From Rhodobiaceae bacterium (GTDB lineage: Bacteria; Pseudomonadota; Alphaproteobacteria; Parvibaculales; Parvibaculaceae): a stretch of DNA of 64,000 bases. The stretch's first letter is position 1; each line of letters starts with the position of its first letter. Location: positions 186,001-250,000 of the forward strand of contig CP030277.1 of assembly GCA_003330885.1 (NCBI GenBank), written 5' to 3'. The translations under genes and the position numbers were made by a program. The notes under the pieces are model-generated. The model worked only from the letters and a program-made list of their open reading frames with translations, did not search any database and was not told the DNA's origin. Positions 6,838-15,666 of the stretch are shown one piece after another.

Positions 6838-7539
6838 TTAGACAGAAAAGTCAGCCTGCCGTCGGTCCGTGGCGGGCGCTTCATAGGCTTTGATCGCTTG
6901 TGAAAGGGTAGAGGAGAGGGCGCCTTCCTGATTGATCCCTTCGTCACCTGTGTCTGCTTCTTCTTCAGCGCTCTTTTGTTCTTTGGCTTGAAGTTCAGCA
7001 GCGGCGAGGATCTGCTGCGCCTGCGCGGCCACCTGCCGGTCTTTGGAAGACGGTTCAGAAGGCGCATAGGCAGAGCGAATGACCGCTTCCATTTTGGCAA
7101 TGACCGCAGCTGGATCACTGCCCCCGGAGGACGTATCGATCTGGATCTCGCCGTCGGTGATATATTCCTTGTCGTCTGGCCCGGTGGTGTAGCTATAGCT
7201 GATCCCGCCGGTTACCCCACCGCCAGCTGCCGCATGGGCAGCCTCGTGCGCTTTGACCTCTTCTTCTCGTTTCTTAAGCCGTTCGACTTCGGCTTCTTCC
7301 TCAGGGGTTAGATCATCCTGAGAACCGGATTTGGCAGCAGACGAGCCGCCTTCCACCTTGCGGCTATTGCCCGTCTGGTCGAGAAGCCCCCGGCCAGCAC
7401 CATTCTCCTGAGCCTGCTGTGCTGAATCGACTCCTGGAGCGCTCGGCGCAAAAACACCGCCAGCGCGAGAAGAATTCAAACTCGCGCTTTGAAGGTATGG
7501 ATTGAATGACGTCTGTGGGCCGCCGACACTACCGATCAT
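6838..7539 (-). CDS. SprA-related putative metalloprotease
   Basis: The 233-aa product has a disordered N-terminal third, then an acidic coiled segment (DLTPEEEAEVERLKKREEEV) leading into HEAAHAAAGG, an HExxH-type zinc site, and GGISYSYTTGPDDKEY. This arrangement matches the SprA-related putative metallopeptidase family. Its substrate and place in the cell are unknown; no signal peptide is evident. The ATG at 7537-7539 lacks a clear ribosome site. It lies upstream of ubiA in the same direction and is divergent from rsmE. Confidence 0.78.
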   Translation of the reverse strand: MIGSVGGPQTSFNPYLQSASLNSSRAGGVFAPSAPGVDSAQQAQENGAGRGLLDQTGNSRKVEGGSSAAKSGSQDDLTPEEEAEVERLKKREEEVKAHEAAHAAAGGGVTGGISYSYTTGPDDKEYITDGEIQIDTSSGGSDPAAVIAKMEAVIRSAYAPSEPSSKDRQVAAQAQQILAAAELQAKEQKSAEEEADTGDEGINQEGALSSTLSQAIKAYEAPATDRRQADFSV

Positions 7540-7648
7540 GAGGAAAGCATAGCCAAAACATGTTTGTTATTTCTTAAGAGGTTCTCTCGCCTGTCTGCCT
7601 CAAAACCCTAGGCTTCACCTGCAAATTGACTTCTTCTATAAGGGGGGG

Positions 7649-8467
7649 ATGAACAACAAACACGACCCTCAGGAAACACCAGATCAGTGCGGCACCGGCC
7701 CAGACCATTGTGGGACGGGCAAAGTGCGCCTCTTTGTGGAGGCAGGTCTGGGCGAGGGCCTGGGCGTCGTGCCAAACCGCGATCAGATCCACTATCTGCT
7801 AAATGTTATGCGCTTGAGCGACGGCGACCATGTTCGGCTCTTTAATGGCCGCGATGGCGAATGGCTCGGTCGGTTGGATGAAGTCAAAAAGCGGTCCTGC
7901 CTCATTGCCCTGGAAAAAAAGACCAGAGAGCAGGATGTCCTGCCCGACATCTGGCTGCTGTTTGCACCGGTCAAAAGGGCCCGCCTCGATTTCATGGTCC
8001 AAAAGGCCGTTGAAATGGGGGCAGGGCGCCTGCTGCCCGTGAACACAGCACGCACCAATGTGGCCAGGATCAAACAGGACCGGCTCCGCGCAAATGCAGT
8101 TGAAGCTGCAGAGCAGTGTGGCCTCTTATCAGTTCCTGAAGTGGAAGAGCCACAGAGCTTGGGAGCCCTCTTGAACGACTGGTCCGCCGATATGGGCGGG
8201 CGCCGGATCATCTTCTGCGATGAAGCAGCTCCCAAAGCGAGCACGCTCGAACAATTGCAAAATCTTGTGGGGGCGGGAGCCTCGGCGGGCCCCTTGGCGA
8301 TCCTTATCGGGCCGGAAGGTGGGTTTTCCCCGGCAGAACGGGAGCAATTGCTCAACCGCGATGACACCCACGCGATTTCCTTGGGCCCCCGCATCATGCG
8401 GGCTGATACGGCGGCCGTTGCCGCTCTGGCCGCGATACAACTGGTTCTGGGAGATTGGCGCGACTAA
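7649..8467 (+). CDS. rsmE: 16S rRNA m3U1498 methyltransferase
   Basis: RsmE methylates N3 of U1498 in 16S rRNA. The protein shows the PUA-like N-domain (HYLLNVMRLSDGDHVRLFNG) and the SPOUT knot with IGPEGGFSPAER and SLGPRIMRADTAA, the SAM-binding and dimer motifs. The start at ATG 7649 follows a G-rich ribosome site and gives 272 aa. A GTG at 7724 would remove an odd N-terminal stretch containing two CGTG repeats and leave the usual family start. The gene is divergent from the SprA-like gene. Confidence 0.93.
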   Translation: MNNKHDPQETPDQCGTGPDHCGTGKVRLFVEAGLGEGLGVVPNRDQIHYLLNVMRLSDGDHVRLFNGRDGEWLGRLDEVKKRSCLIALEKKTREQDVLPDIWLLFAPVKRARLDFMVQKAVEMGAGRLLPVNTARTNVARIKQDRLRANAVEAAEQCGLLSVPEVEEPQSLGALLNDWSADMGGRRIIFCDEAAPKASTLEQLQNLVGAGASAGPLAILIGPEGGFSPAEREQLLNRDDTHAISLGPRIMRADTAAVAALAAIQLVLGDWRD

Positions 8468-8585
8468 ATGCCTATTTTCGTTCACGATATTGGCAAAGCT
8501 TTAGAAAAGACCTTGTGCGCGCTAGGGTCGTCCCTTACATGGCACTGACCTAAAGAGTGACGCGGGCGTCAAGAACTGCGCTAGA

Positions 8586-8687
8586 GCATTTCCAGTAGAA
8601 GTTGACGTACTTCAACGTCCGGAAATGCGACAAAACAAGGAATCTAGAGCCAGGTTTTGATCCCATCAAAACATGAAAGGCTCTAAG
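8586..8687. repeat. Double-hairpin interspersed repeat, copy 1
   Basis: Hairpin A (8586-8628) has outer arms GCATTTCC/GGAAATGC and an inner GAAGT/ACTTC stem. A linker containing AAAACAAGGAAT follows. Hairpin B pairs TAGAGCC (8645-8651) with GGCTCTA (8679-8685) and contains GTTTTGAT-CCC-ATCAAAAC. The same layout occurs at 52346-52449 and 51072-51155. It fills much of the 250-base gap between rsmE and gshA. Confidence 0.72.
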
Positions 8688-8723
8688 AGAAGTGGCCTGA
8701 AAAGGCAGGAAGGCTGGGGGAGC

Positions 8724-10091
8724 ATGAGCATTCTGGTGGCGGGAGCCGATCCCATTTCAGGCTATGACGACCTGGTCTCCTATATTGAGGCGGGCGAGAA
8801 GCCGAAGGCCGACTGGCGCATTGGCACCGAACACGAGAAGTTCCCCTTCCGCACACAAGACAGAACCCCAATTCCCTATGAGGGAGAGAAGGGCATTCGC
8901 GCCATGCTGGAAGGCATGACCCGCTTTGGCTGGCAGCCGGTGCATGAAGGCGACCACATTATCGGTCTCACCTGTCCTGACAGTCTGGCCAATGTGTCGC
9001 TTGAGCCCGGTGGACAGTTTGAGCTCTCCGGCGCGCCGCTGGAAATGCTGCATCAGACCTGTTCAGAAGTGCACGATCACCTGGCCCAGGTGAAAGAAGT
9101 CGGCGGCGAACTCGATATCTGTTTCTTAGGCACAGGCTTCACGCCGGACTGGTCCCGCGAAGACATTCCGGTCATGCCGAAGGGCCGCTACGGCATCATG
9201 ACCGAATACATGAAAAAGGTCGGCTCCTACGGTCTCGACATGATGTACCGCTCCTGCACAGTCCAGGTGAACCTGGACTGGTCAACGGAAAGCGACATGG
9301 TGAAAAAGTTCCGCGTGGCGCTGGCCTTGCAGCCAATTGCGACCGCCCTTTTTGCCAACTCCCCTTTTACCGAAGGCAAGCCCAACGGCTTCACGTCGTT
9401 CCGCTCACAAATCTGGACCGACACGGACAAGGCGCGCACGGGCATGCTGCCCTTCGTTTTTGAAGATGGCTTTTCCTACGAGCGCTATGTGGATTATGCG
9501 CTCGATGTGCCGATGTACTTCGTCTATCGCGATGGCACCTATCATGACGTGACCGGCAAAAGCTTCCGCGATTTCATGGCAGGCAAGCTGGATGGCTTTG
9601 AGGGTGAGATGCCAACCATTGGTGATTGGTCAAACCATCTCACCACCATCTTCCCGGAAGTGCGCATCAAAAAATTCATGGAAATGCGCGGCGCTGATAG
9701 CGGCCCCTGGAATTCCATCTGTGCGCTGCCCGCCATTTGGGTCGGGCTCCTTTACGATGGCGGTGTGCTGGATGCTGCGTGGGATATGGTGAAGAAGTGG
9801 ACGCCAGACACCCGCGAAGAGCTGCGCTGGGAAGTTCCGAAAACAGCTCTCGCCACAAAAGCCGCTGGCATTAACGTCATGGATATCGCCCGAGAAATGG
9901 TTGATATGAGCCGCGCTGGCTTGAAAGCACGTGGCCAGACAGACGGTGTCGGCGCTGACGAAACCATCTTTCTCTCTACGTTGGAAGAGATCCTCGACAA
10001 GGGAAAGACCCGCGCCGACGAACAGCTCGATGCGTTCAATGGCCGCTGGGGTGGCAAGATCGATCCCATCTATGACGAGTATGCGTTTTAA
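8724..10091 (+). CDS. gshA: Glutamate-cysteine ligase, plant/alphaproteobacterial type
   Basis: This enzyme makes gamma-glutamylcysteine, the first step of glutathione synthesis, which the GST and MAPEG genes in this window need. The N terminus (WRIGTEHEKFPF) and the later QFELSGAPLEMLHQTCSE and PSLGDWSNHLTTIFPEVR-like regions match the plant-type GCS2 group used by many alphaproteobacteria rather than the E. coli enzyme. I start at ATG 8724 (455 aa), which follows a GGGGAG site. The frame opens 17 codons earlier at 8673, but that ATG lies inside the repeat hairpin. Confidence 0.92.
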   Translation: MSILVAGADPISGYDDLVSYIEAGEKPKADWRIGTEHEKFPFRTQDRTPIPYEGEKGIRAMLEGMTRFGWQPVHEGDHIIGLTCPDSLANVSLEPGGQFELSGAPLEMLHQTCSEVHDHLAQVKEVGGELDICFLGTGFTPDWSREDIPVMPKGRYGIMTEYMKKVGSYGLDMMYRSCTVQVNLDWSTESDMVKKFRVALALQPIATALFANSPFTEGKPNGFTSFRSQIWTDTDKARTGMLPFVFEDGFSYERYVDYALDVPMYFVYRDGTYHDVTGKSFRDFMAGKLDGFEGEMPTIGDWSNHLTTIFPEVRIKKFMEMRGADSGPWNSICALPAIWVGLLYDGGVLDAAWDMVKKWTPDTREELRWEVPKTALATKAAGINVMDIAREMVDMSRAGLKARGQTDGVGADETIFLSTLEEILDKGKTRADEQLDAFNGRWGGKIDPIYDEYAF

Positions 10092-10160
10092 CGCCTTGAC
10101 CCACTAACCCGCTGGGCCTAAAACCCGCGTCCTTTTTGCGGGCGGAACGGGGATGGTGTC

Positions 10161-10679
10161 ATGAAACGGGTTTTGGTGATTGGCTGTTCCGGCGCTGGCA
10201 AGTCCACTCTTGCTAAAGCCATCGCCGACAGAACTAGTCTTCCCCTTATTCACCTCGACAATGAATTCTGGCATCCCGGCTGGGTGGAAACACCAGCCGA
10301 TGAATGGCCATCGATTGTCGAGCAGCTGGCAGCACGAGGCAGCTGGGTCATGGACGGCAACTATTCGGGAACCTTTCCATTTCGGATGCCGCGGGCAGAC
10401 ACGATTATTCTGGTGGAGCGACCACGCTGGCTGTGCCTTTTGCGTGCCATGTGGAGGAGTGCGAAATTCTATGGGCGTGTCCGGCCAGATCTTGCTGAGG
10501 GATGTCCGGAACGCTTTAGCCTCGACTTCTATAAGTGGATATGGGATTTCCCCAACCGTTCCAAAAAGAAGATGGGGGAGGCCATGGCAACCATCGGTGC
10601 CCATGCAACCCAGATCACTCTTGCAAGCGATAGGGAAGCCCACGCCTTTCTGGAGACCATCGATCCAAAGACCGATTGA
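10161..10679 (+). CDS. P-loop kinase-like protein (adenylate kinase/FlaR-like)
   Basis: The protein starts MKRVLVIGCSGAGKSTLAKA, a Walker A motif at residues 8-16, followed by LIHLDNEFWHPGW and a GSWVMDGNYSGTF segment that resembles the FlaR/topology-modulation group of small nucleotide kinases. Length is 172 aa, about normal for the group. The true substrate is unknown; shikimate- or gluconate-kinase-like activity is possible. It follows gshA by 69 bases in the same direction. Confidence 0.75.
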   Translation: MKRVLVIGCSGAGKSTLAKAIADRTSLPLIHLDNEFWHPGWVETPADEWPSIVEQLAARGSWVMDGNYSGTFPFRMPRADTIILVERPRWLCLLRAMWRSAKFYGRVRPDLAEGCPERFSLDFYKWIWDFPNRSKKKMGEAMATIGAHATQITLASDREAHAFLETIDPKTD

Positions 10680-10819
10680 TCTAAGACGAGTTGAGTTTTT
10701 ACAATTTGGGGTGAGTGCCAAAAAACGCGTGACCTCAGCGCGATTTTTGGCTCTGATTGAACGCAATACGCTCTGGGGCGATCTGCTTTTCACTTGCCCC
10801 TTCAGGGAAGGGTGAGCCG

Positions 10820-11236
10820 ATGGCCGAACTCAAAACCAAAGAGAATGAGGCGAGCGTCGAGGCATTCCTCGCGACCGTGACAGACGAAAAACGCAAAGCC
10901 GATACACGCACCGTCATGGAAATGTTGGAGCGGGTGACGGGCCACCCACCCAAAATGTGGGGCACCAGCATCATCGGCTTTGATAGTTACGATTACACCT
11001 ATGAATCCGGGCGAAGCGGCACCTGGTTTGTTACCGGTGTGAGCCCTCGCAAACAGGCACTCACCGTCTACATTATGCAGGGCTTCAGTGCGTACGAGGA
11101 CCTGATGGGGAAGCTCGGGAAATACAAAACCGGCAAGTCCTGTCTCTATGTCAAAAAGCTCGAAGACATCGACATGAAGGTGCTGGAAAAACTCGCACGT
11201 GAATCCATGAAATGGATCCGGAAGAACTACGGCTGA
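10820..11236 (+). CDS. DUF1801 family protein
   Basis: The 138-aa product matches the DUF1801 pattern: an N-terminal ASVEAFLATVTDEKRKADT helix, KMWGTSIIGFDSYDYTYESG in the core, and a KKLEDIDMKVLEKLARES end. The fold is a small alpha/beta domain of unknown function. I use ATG 10820, which has GGGAAGGGTGAG upstream; an earlier start at 10757 would cross this site. Its 3' end overlaps the convergent hydrolase gene by ten bases. Confidence 0.82.
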   Translation: MAELKTKENEASVEAFLATVTDEKRKADTRTVMEMLERVTGHPPKMWGTSIIGFDSYDYTYESGRSGTWFVTGVSPRKQALTVYIMQGFSAYEDLMGKLGKYKTGKSCLYVKKLEDIDMKVLEKLARESMKWIRKNYG

Positions 11237-12108
11237 TGCGCTGAGCAGTTTTCTTTCCAGAAAACTCGTATGGCGGTGGCAACCTCTTCAGTCCTCTCAA
11301 GTTGAACAAAGAGACGACCTCCTTCAATTTCCACAAGAGATACCTGACCCTTGAGGGTGTCGCGAAGCCAGAAGGCCCATGGCAAACCGAAATAACTGTC
11401 TTCTGTTCCCCAGACAAGCAAAGCGGGAGCGCTGAGACTGCTAAGTTTTGGCGTGTGCGCGGCAAGTTCCTTTTCGTCAAGAGCGAGAATAAAATGTTCA
11501 AATTGGTTTTGGCCGACTTCCGTTGAGAACGCCGGACCAAGTAGCTCTTCCACGAGCTCTTGTGTGAGATTGGCAGGGTCCTCAAATCCGCGTCCCGGAA
11601 AACCAGCGCGTGCGTAGTCGACATTGTCGAGCATATTTGCGACGGCATTTCCGAGTTTTCCCGCCTCCGCCACTTTTTTTGCCTGACGTATGTCAGCTGG
11701 CGGTCCAAGATTGTAGTGGGTGTCGCAATTTGTGAAGGTGATTGTTCGGATGAGGTCTGGGTTATTGGCAGCGAACACCGATGCGACTGCACCGCCAAAA
11801 TCGTTTGCCACCAAGTCTACTCTCTCAAAGCCCATTTTCAGGCAAAAATTTTCGATCATCTGAGCCTGTGCATCGAGTGACAGGTTTTGATTTTTCGGTA
11901 CGAGGGAGCGGCCATGGCCTAATAAATCAGGGGCATAGCAGGTGCGTTCCGTTTGCATATAGCCGATCAGTGGCCGCCAGACCGCATTGTTCAACATCAG
12001 GCCGTGAACAAAAAGCACGGGGGCACCGACACCTACTTTGACATAGGAAATTTCCCCTTCTGGGAGCTCAATTGTTTGCCGTTGGTGATCATAGGTTGAT
12101 GGGTTCAT
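11227..12108 (-). CDS. Alpha/beta-fold hydrolase with Asp nucleophile position
   Basis: The fold is clear: VLFVHGLMLNNAVWRP (oxyanion region), APDLLGHGRS, a nucleophile elbow VANDFGGAVAS, and LLVWGTEDSYF for the acid strand. The elbow has Asp where most hydrolases have Ser, as in dehalogenases. At the C-terminal site for the catalytic His there is Arg (EGGRLFVQLERTEE, codon CGT). So the classic triad is not complete, and I do not call an activity. The start is ATG 12106-12108 behind GGAGAG; another ATG lies at 12120. It is divergent from a TetR gene. Confidence 0.75.
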   Translation of the reverse strand: MNPSTYDHQRQTIELPEGEISYVKVGVGAPVLFVHGLMLNNAVWRPLIGYMQTERTCYAPDLLGHGRSLVPKNQNLSLDAQAQMIENFCLKMGFERVDLVANDFGGAVASVFAANNPDLIRTITFTNCDTHYNLGPPADIRQAKKVAEAGKLGNAVANMLDNVDYARAGFPGRGFEDPANLTQELVEELLGPAFSTEVGQNQFEHFILALDEKELAAHTPKLSSLSAPALLVWGTEDSYFGLPWAFWLRDTLKGQVSLVEIEGGRLFVQLERTEEVATAIRVFWKENCSAHQP

Positions 12109-12127
12109 CGCTCTCTCCATAAAATAA

Positions 12128-12140
12128 ACCGACTAACGGT
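12128..12140. promoter_or_regulatory. Possible TetR operator
   Basis: ACCGACTAACGGT forms ACCG-N5-CGGT, a palindrome common at AcrR/TetR promoters. It sits 20 bases before the hydrolase start and between that gene and the divergent TetR gene. Confidence 0.45.
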
Positions 12141-12257
12141 CTAATACAATTCTATATGGAATTTCCAGCGAGATTTTGCAACACCTGTTTTTTGAACTGG
12201 TAAACGTCGACGCGCCTTAAGCTGCGAGTACCAGTGTCGGTAGAGAGGATTCGTTTG

Positions 12258-12899
12258 ATGGCGAAGAGTAGGGTGAGAAACAAAAACGGGGGATCAGCGG
12301 GGGAGGTCGATGGACGCCTCGTTCAGGGTGAACTGACTCGGAATGCAATTGTGAAAGTTGCGCGGAGATTGTTTGAGGAGGATGGCTTTGAGGCAACGTC
12401 AATTCAGGCAATCCTGGACGCAAGCAGCCAAAGTCGGGGATCTCTCTATCACCACTTCAAAAGCAAAGAGGCACTTTTTGCGGCCGTCGTCGAAAATGCC
12501 TATGAGGAGTTTTCATCCAAAACCCTAGCGGCCGCGTTGAAAGAAAGAGATCCGCTGAAACGCATGAAGGCAGGGTGTGTGGCGTGGCTTGAATTGACCC
12601 GCAATCCAAAGACCCACAGGCTTGTTCATATTGATCCCCCCATTGCACTCGGGTGGGAAGGTTGGAGAAAACTCGACCAGAAGTATTTCTTAGGCCAGCT
12701 GGAAGAGGGTGTTAAGGCTCTTGCGGTGACCAGCGACATCGATCAATCCCTTGTTCCAGCTATAACCCAGGTGTTGCTGGCAGGCCTGAACGAAGCAGCC
12801 TCTCTCGAAGCTACGAAAAAGAACAGTGAAGCCCGTGCACGGGTTCGCAAAACAATTGAGTTGTTGCTGGACAGGCTGTTTGTGAAAGTAGTCACCTAG
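12258..12899 (+). CDS. TetR/AcrR-family regulator
   Basis: A 213-aa TetR protein. The HTH is near residues 30-75 (IVKVARRLFEEDGFEATS...ILDASSQSRGSLYHHFKSKEALF). The C-domain motif IALGWEGWRKLDQKYFLGQ matches the TetR protein at 5155, pointing to shared ancestry and a similar ligand type. I use ATG 12258 with AGAGGA upstream; a GTG at 12234 is possible. It probably controls the divergent alpha/beta hydrolase. Its stop overlaps the next, convergent gene by eight bases. Confidence 0.87.
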   Translation: MAKSRVRNKNGGSAGEVDGRLVQGELTRNAIVKVARRLFEEDGFEATSIQAILDASSQSRGSLYHHFKSKEALFAAVVENAYEEFSSKTLAAALKERDPLKRMKAGCVAWLELTRNPKTHRLVHIDPPIALGWEGWRKLDQKYFLGQLEEGVKALAVTSDIDQSLVPAITQVLLAGLNEAASLEATKKNSEARARVRKTIELLLDRLFVKVVT

Positions 12900-13368
12900 A
12901 CTCATTCGGAGAATTGTGCGGCAGGTACTGCAAAACAAGCATCAGCGTGATCGCGACGAAACAGGCGACATGGGTCACGAAGATGGCGTTGGCCAATTCA
13001 GTCTGCGTCACAAGGTCGTCCGTCCTGGCACCAAGTTGCACAGCAAAGGGAAATGCGATTTCAACGCCCGCGGCAATTGCCGGGCCAACCAGCGCAATCG
13101 TGCCGACGCGGTTCCAGAAGTTGACGCGTTTGTCGCGTGCACGCAGGAGAGTTGTGAGCAGAACAATGACCATCACTGTCCCAACCAACAGATTCATCGG
13201 CGCTGCATCGCTCGTCACGCGTTGATAGTAGCCTGCGATGGAGGCCAGCACCTCCTCAGGCAGTGTCTCTTGTCCCCAATGGGGCCAGACCTGCACATCG
13301 AACATGAGATCAAACCAAAGCACCGCGAGCAGAAAACCGCCGCCCGTCGTGATGAGTTTCTGTGTCAT
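12892..13368 (-). CDS. Integral membrane protein of unknown function
   Basis: The 158-aa product has four predicted membrane spans: about residues 8-25, 58-75, 88-108 and 128-150, with short loops. I do not recognise a family from motifs; a polar first loop (WPHWGQETLPEEVL) is the most distinctive part. The open frame begins at 13449, but MTQKLITTGGG at 13368 gives a natural start just before the first span. Transcription converges with the TetR gene. Confidence 0.62.
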   Translation of the reverse strand: MTQKLITTGGGFLLAVLWFDLMFDVQVWPHWGQETLPEEVLASIAGYYQRVTSDAAPMNLLVGTVMVIVLLTTLLRARDKRVNFWNRVGTIALVGPAIAAGVEIAFPFAVQLGARTDDLVTQTELANAIFVTHVACFVAITLMLVLQYLPHNSPNESR

Positions 13369-13500
13369 CTGTTGTCCCACACTCCTGCAAGCTTTGATAC
13401 GGCCCTGATGTATGTGCAACACAGCTTGCGTCCTTGCCGGTTGATCCATCGACCGCTAGATGCCGATCATCGCTTTTGAAATTTGGTCAGGCAAGAGCGA

Positions 13501-14175
13501 ATGGGTAAGTTGGAGAAGGCGCGCCTTCCGCGCGGGCAATACATCCGCAAGAAGTTCACACGGTTCGGGCTCCTCGCCTTTGCTAAGCGGTGGCCAAAAC
13601 TGGTCGACCATCCGAGGCTTGAAATTGATGGCGACGTGAGGACTCCACTATCGCTTGATGTCCACGAGGTGTTTTGTAATGGGCGGGAGGTGCAGCAATC
13701 TGATTTTCATTGCGTCACGACCTGGTCGCATCTGGGCCTTTTCTGGAACGGGGTTTCATTCAAGACGTTTTATGAGGCCGTCATTGTTCCCCGCGCGCAA
13801 CCAAACGAGCGCGCCGCCCATGTTCAGTTCCAAGGCGCAGATGGCTATCGCTCCGCAATGACACTTACTGATGCGCTGGCTGATGAAGTGATGTTGGTAG
13901 ATCAGCTAAACGGGGAGCCGCTTAGTCTGGCACACGGTGCGCCTTTGCGACTGATTGCACCGGCACACTACGGCTACAAAAGCACAAAGCATCTCGTCAA
14001 AATCACCTTCAGCAAGACAGAAAGATCTGGCGTCGGCGGCCCGCTGGTTCATCCACGCGCGCGTGTGGCGCTTGAAGAACGCGGACTCTATCTTCCGGGC
14101 TGGATGTACCGCGTGATTTACCGAGCCATCCTACCCATCGTATTCTGGATCTACCGACGTAATGACAGGGGATAG
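13501..14175 (+). CDS. Molybdopterin-dependent oxidoreductase (sulfite oxidase-like)
   Basis: The protein contains a sulfite-oxidase-type molybdopterin domain: FHCVTTWSHLGLFWNGV holds the Cys that would bind molybdenum, followed by RSAMTLTDAL and HGAPLRLIAPAHYGYKSTK, a conserved cofactor-binding stretch. It is 224 aa, as usual for the stand-alone cytoplasmic forms of the family. The substrate is not known. I use ATG 13501; a TTG at 13483 is also in frame. The moaB gene at 57278 would help make its cofactor. Confidence 0.84.
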   Translation: MGKLEKARLPRGQYIRKKFTRFGLLAFAKRWPKLVDHPRLEIDGDVRTPLSLDVHEVFCNGREVQQSDFHCVTTWSHLGLFWNGVSFKTFYEAVIVPRAQPNERAAHVQFQGADGYRSAMTLTDALADEVMLVDQLNGEPLSLAHGAPLRLIAPAHYGYKSTKHLVKITFSKTERSGVGGPLVHPRARVALEERGLYLPGWMYRVIYRAILPIVFWIYRRNDRG

Positions 14176-14190
14176 GCTCGTGAGGTCATT

Positions 14191-15618
14191 CTAAGCAGCC
14201 GTCCCGCCAACCGTCAGCCCACTGAGTTTGAGCGTCGGCTGGCCGACGCCAACAGGCACGCCCTGGCCCGCTTTGCCGCATGTCCCGATGCCCGGATCGA
14301 GCTTCATGTCATTGCCGATCATGGAGACTTTGGTGAGCACGTCTGGCCCATTGCCAATGAGTGTAGCGCCTTTCACCGGCGCGCCCACTTTGCCGTTCTC
14401 AATCATATAGGCTTCGGTCACCGTGAAGACGAACTTGCCTGATGTGATGTCCACCTGACCGCCGCCGAAGGACACGGCATAAAGGCCGTCTTTGACGCTT
14501 TTCAGAATTTCTTCCGGGTCCTTGTCGCCATCCAGCATGTAGGTGTTGGTCATCCGAGGCATCGGTTGATGCGCGAAGCTTTCACGCCGTCCATTACCCG
14601 TTGGGTCCATGCCCATGAGCCGCGCATTCATGCGGTCCTGCATATAGCCTTTGAGAATACCGTCTTCGATGAGCACCGTGTTCGACGTCGGTGTGCCTTC
14701 ATCATCGACGGAGAGGGAGCCACGGCGTTTGGCAATCGTGCCATCATCCACAACCGTCACACCGGGAGAGGCGACTCGCTCGCCGAGCAGGCCCGCAAAC
14801 GCACTTGTCTTCTTGCGATTGAAGTCGCCTTCAAGCCCATGGCCGATGGCTTCATGAAGCAAGATGCCCGGCCAGCCATTGCCAAGTACCACTTCCATTT
14901 CACCTGCAGGGGCTGGAACGCTGTCGAGATTGACGAGGGCCTGTCGCAGCGCCTCGTCCACCTGACCCTGCCACTGATCCGGGCTGATCCAGGCGCTATA
15001 ACCTTCGCGACCACCGACACCATGGGAGCCGCTTTCCTGACGGTCGCCTTCGCCAACGACGACGGAGACGTTGACCCGCACGAGAGGGCGAATGTCCCGC
15101 ACGACCTGACCACCGGCGCGGATGATCTCCACAGCCTGCCACTCGCCTGCCATCGAGGCCGTCACCTGACGCACGCGGGGGTCTTTCGCCCGTGCGTAGG
15201 CATCAATTTCCTGCAGCAGTTCCACCTTTTGCTCGAAGGTCTGGTCGCCAAGCGGGTTTTCATCGCCATAAAGCTGAGTGTTCGTGCGCGCTGGGCCATC
15301 CGCCAGCGTGCCCGAATGTCCGGACTTCACCGCCTGCACAGCATCTGATGCCCGCATCAGCGAGGCTTCTGACATGTCCGACGAATGAGCGTAGCCGGTG
15401 GATTCGTCCGCCACGCAGCGCAGGCCAAAGCCCTGGTTCGTGTCATAGGTCGCTGTCTTCAAGCGGCCATCGTCAAATGCCAGGGCTTCCGAAAGCCGAT
15501 ATTCGAGATAGAGCTCCCCATCGTCCGCTTCCGCCAGCGTGTCGTCTACAAGACGCTCCACACGGGAACGGTCAAGGCCGGCAGGTTCAAAGAAAAGATC
15601 GTCTGACGATGCACTCAT
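14191..15618 (-). CDS. tldD: Metalloprotease TldD
   Basis: TldD, with its partner PmbA/TldE, forms a heterodimeric metalloprotease that processes small peptides and antitoxins. The zinc motif HEAIGHGLEGD is present near residue 260, and the C-terminal KGATLIGNGPDVLTKVSMIG and GTCGKAGQGVPVGVGQP blocks are typical. Length is 475 aa, normal. No pmbA gene lies in the window, so the partner must be elsewhere. The gene converges with the molybdopterin oxidoreductase gene. Confidence 0.95.
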   Translation of the reverse strand: MSASSDDLFFEPAGLDRSRVERLVDDTLAEADDGELYLEYRLSEALAFDDGRLKTATYDTNQGFGLRCVADESTGYAHSSDMSEASLMRASDAVQAVKSGHSGTLADGPARTNTQLYGDENPLGDQTFEQKVELLQEIDAYARAKDPRVRQVTASMAGEWQAVEIIRAGGQVVRDIRPLVRVNVSVVVGEGDRQESGSHGVGGREGYSAWISPDQWQGQVDEALRQALVNLDSVPAPAGEMEVVLGNGWPGILLHEAIGHGLEGDFNRKKTSAFAGLLGERVASPGVTVVDDGTIAKRRGSLSVDDEGTPTSNTVLIEDGILKGYMQDRMNARLMGMDPTGNGRRESFAHQPMPRMTNTYMLDGDKDPEEILKSVKDGLYAVSFGGGQVDITSGKFVFTVTEAYMIENGKVGAPVKGATLIGNGPDVLTKVSMIGNDMKLDPGIGTCGKAGQGVPVGVGQPTLKLSGLTVGGTAA

Positions 15619-15666
15619 GGGCGGTAAATGTCTCCAGTGGGAGGGAAAGGTGAAATTCTAGGTGTT

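Noticed and set aside
8673-8723. Upstream start for gshA
   Set aside because: The ATG lies inside the second hairpin of the repeat and lacks a ribosome site; the ATG at 8724 has GGGGAG and gives the family's usual N terminus.
11227-12108. Haloalkane dehalogenase as a firm call
   Set aside because: The Asp elbow fits, but the catalytic His is missing and halide-binding Trp residues could not be placed, so only the fold is called.
14566-15348. 260-aa open frame on the plus strand
   Set aside because: It is antisense to tldD, which has an intact zinc motif and normal length.
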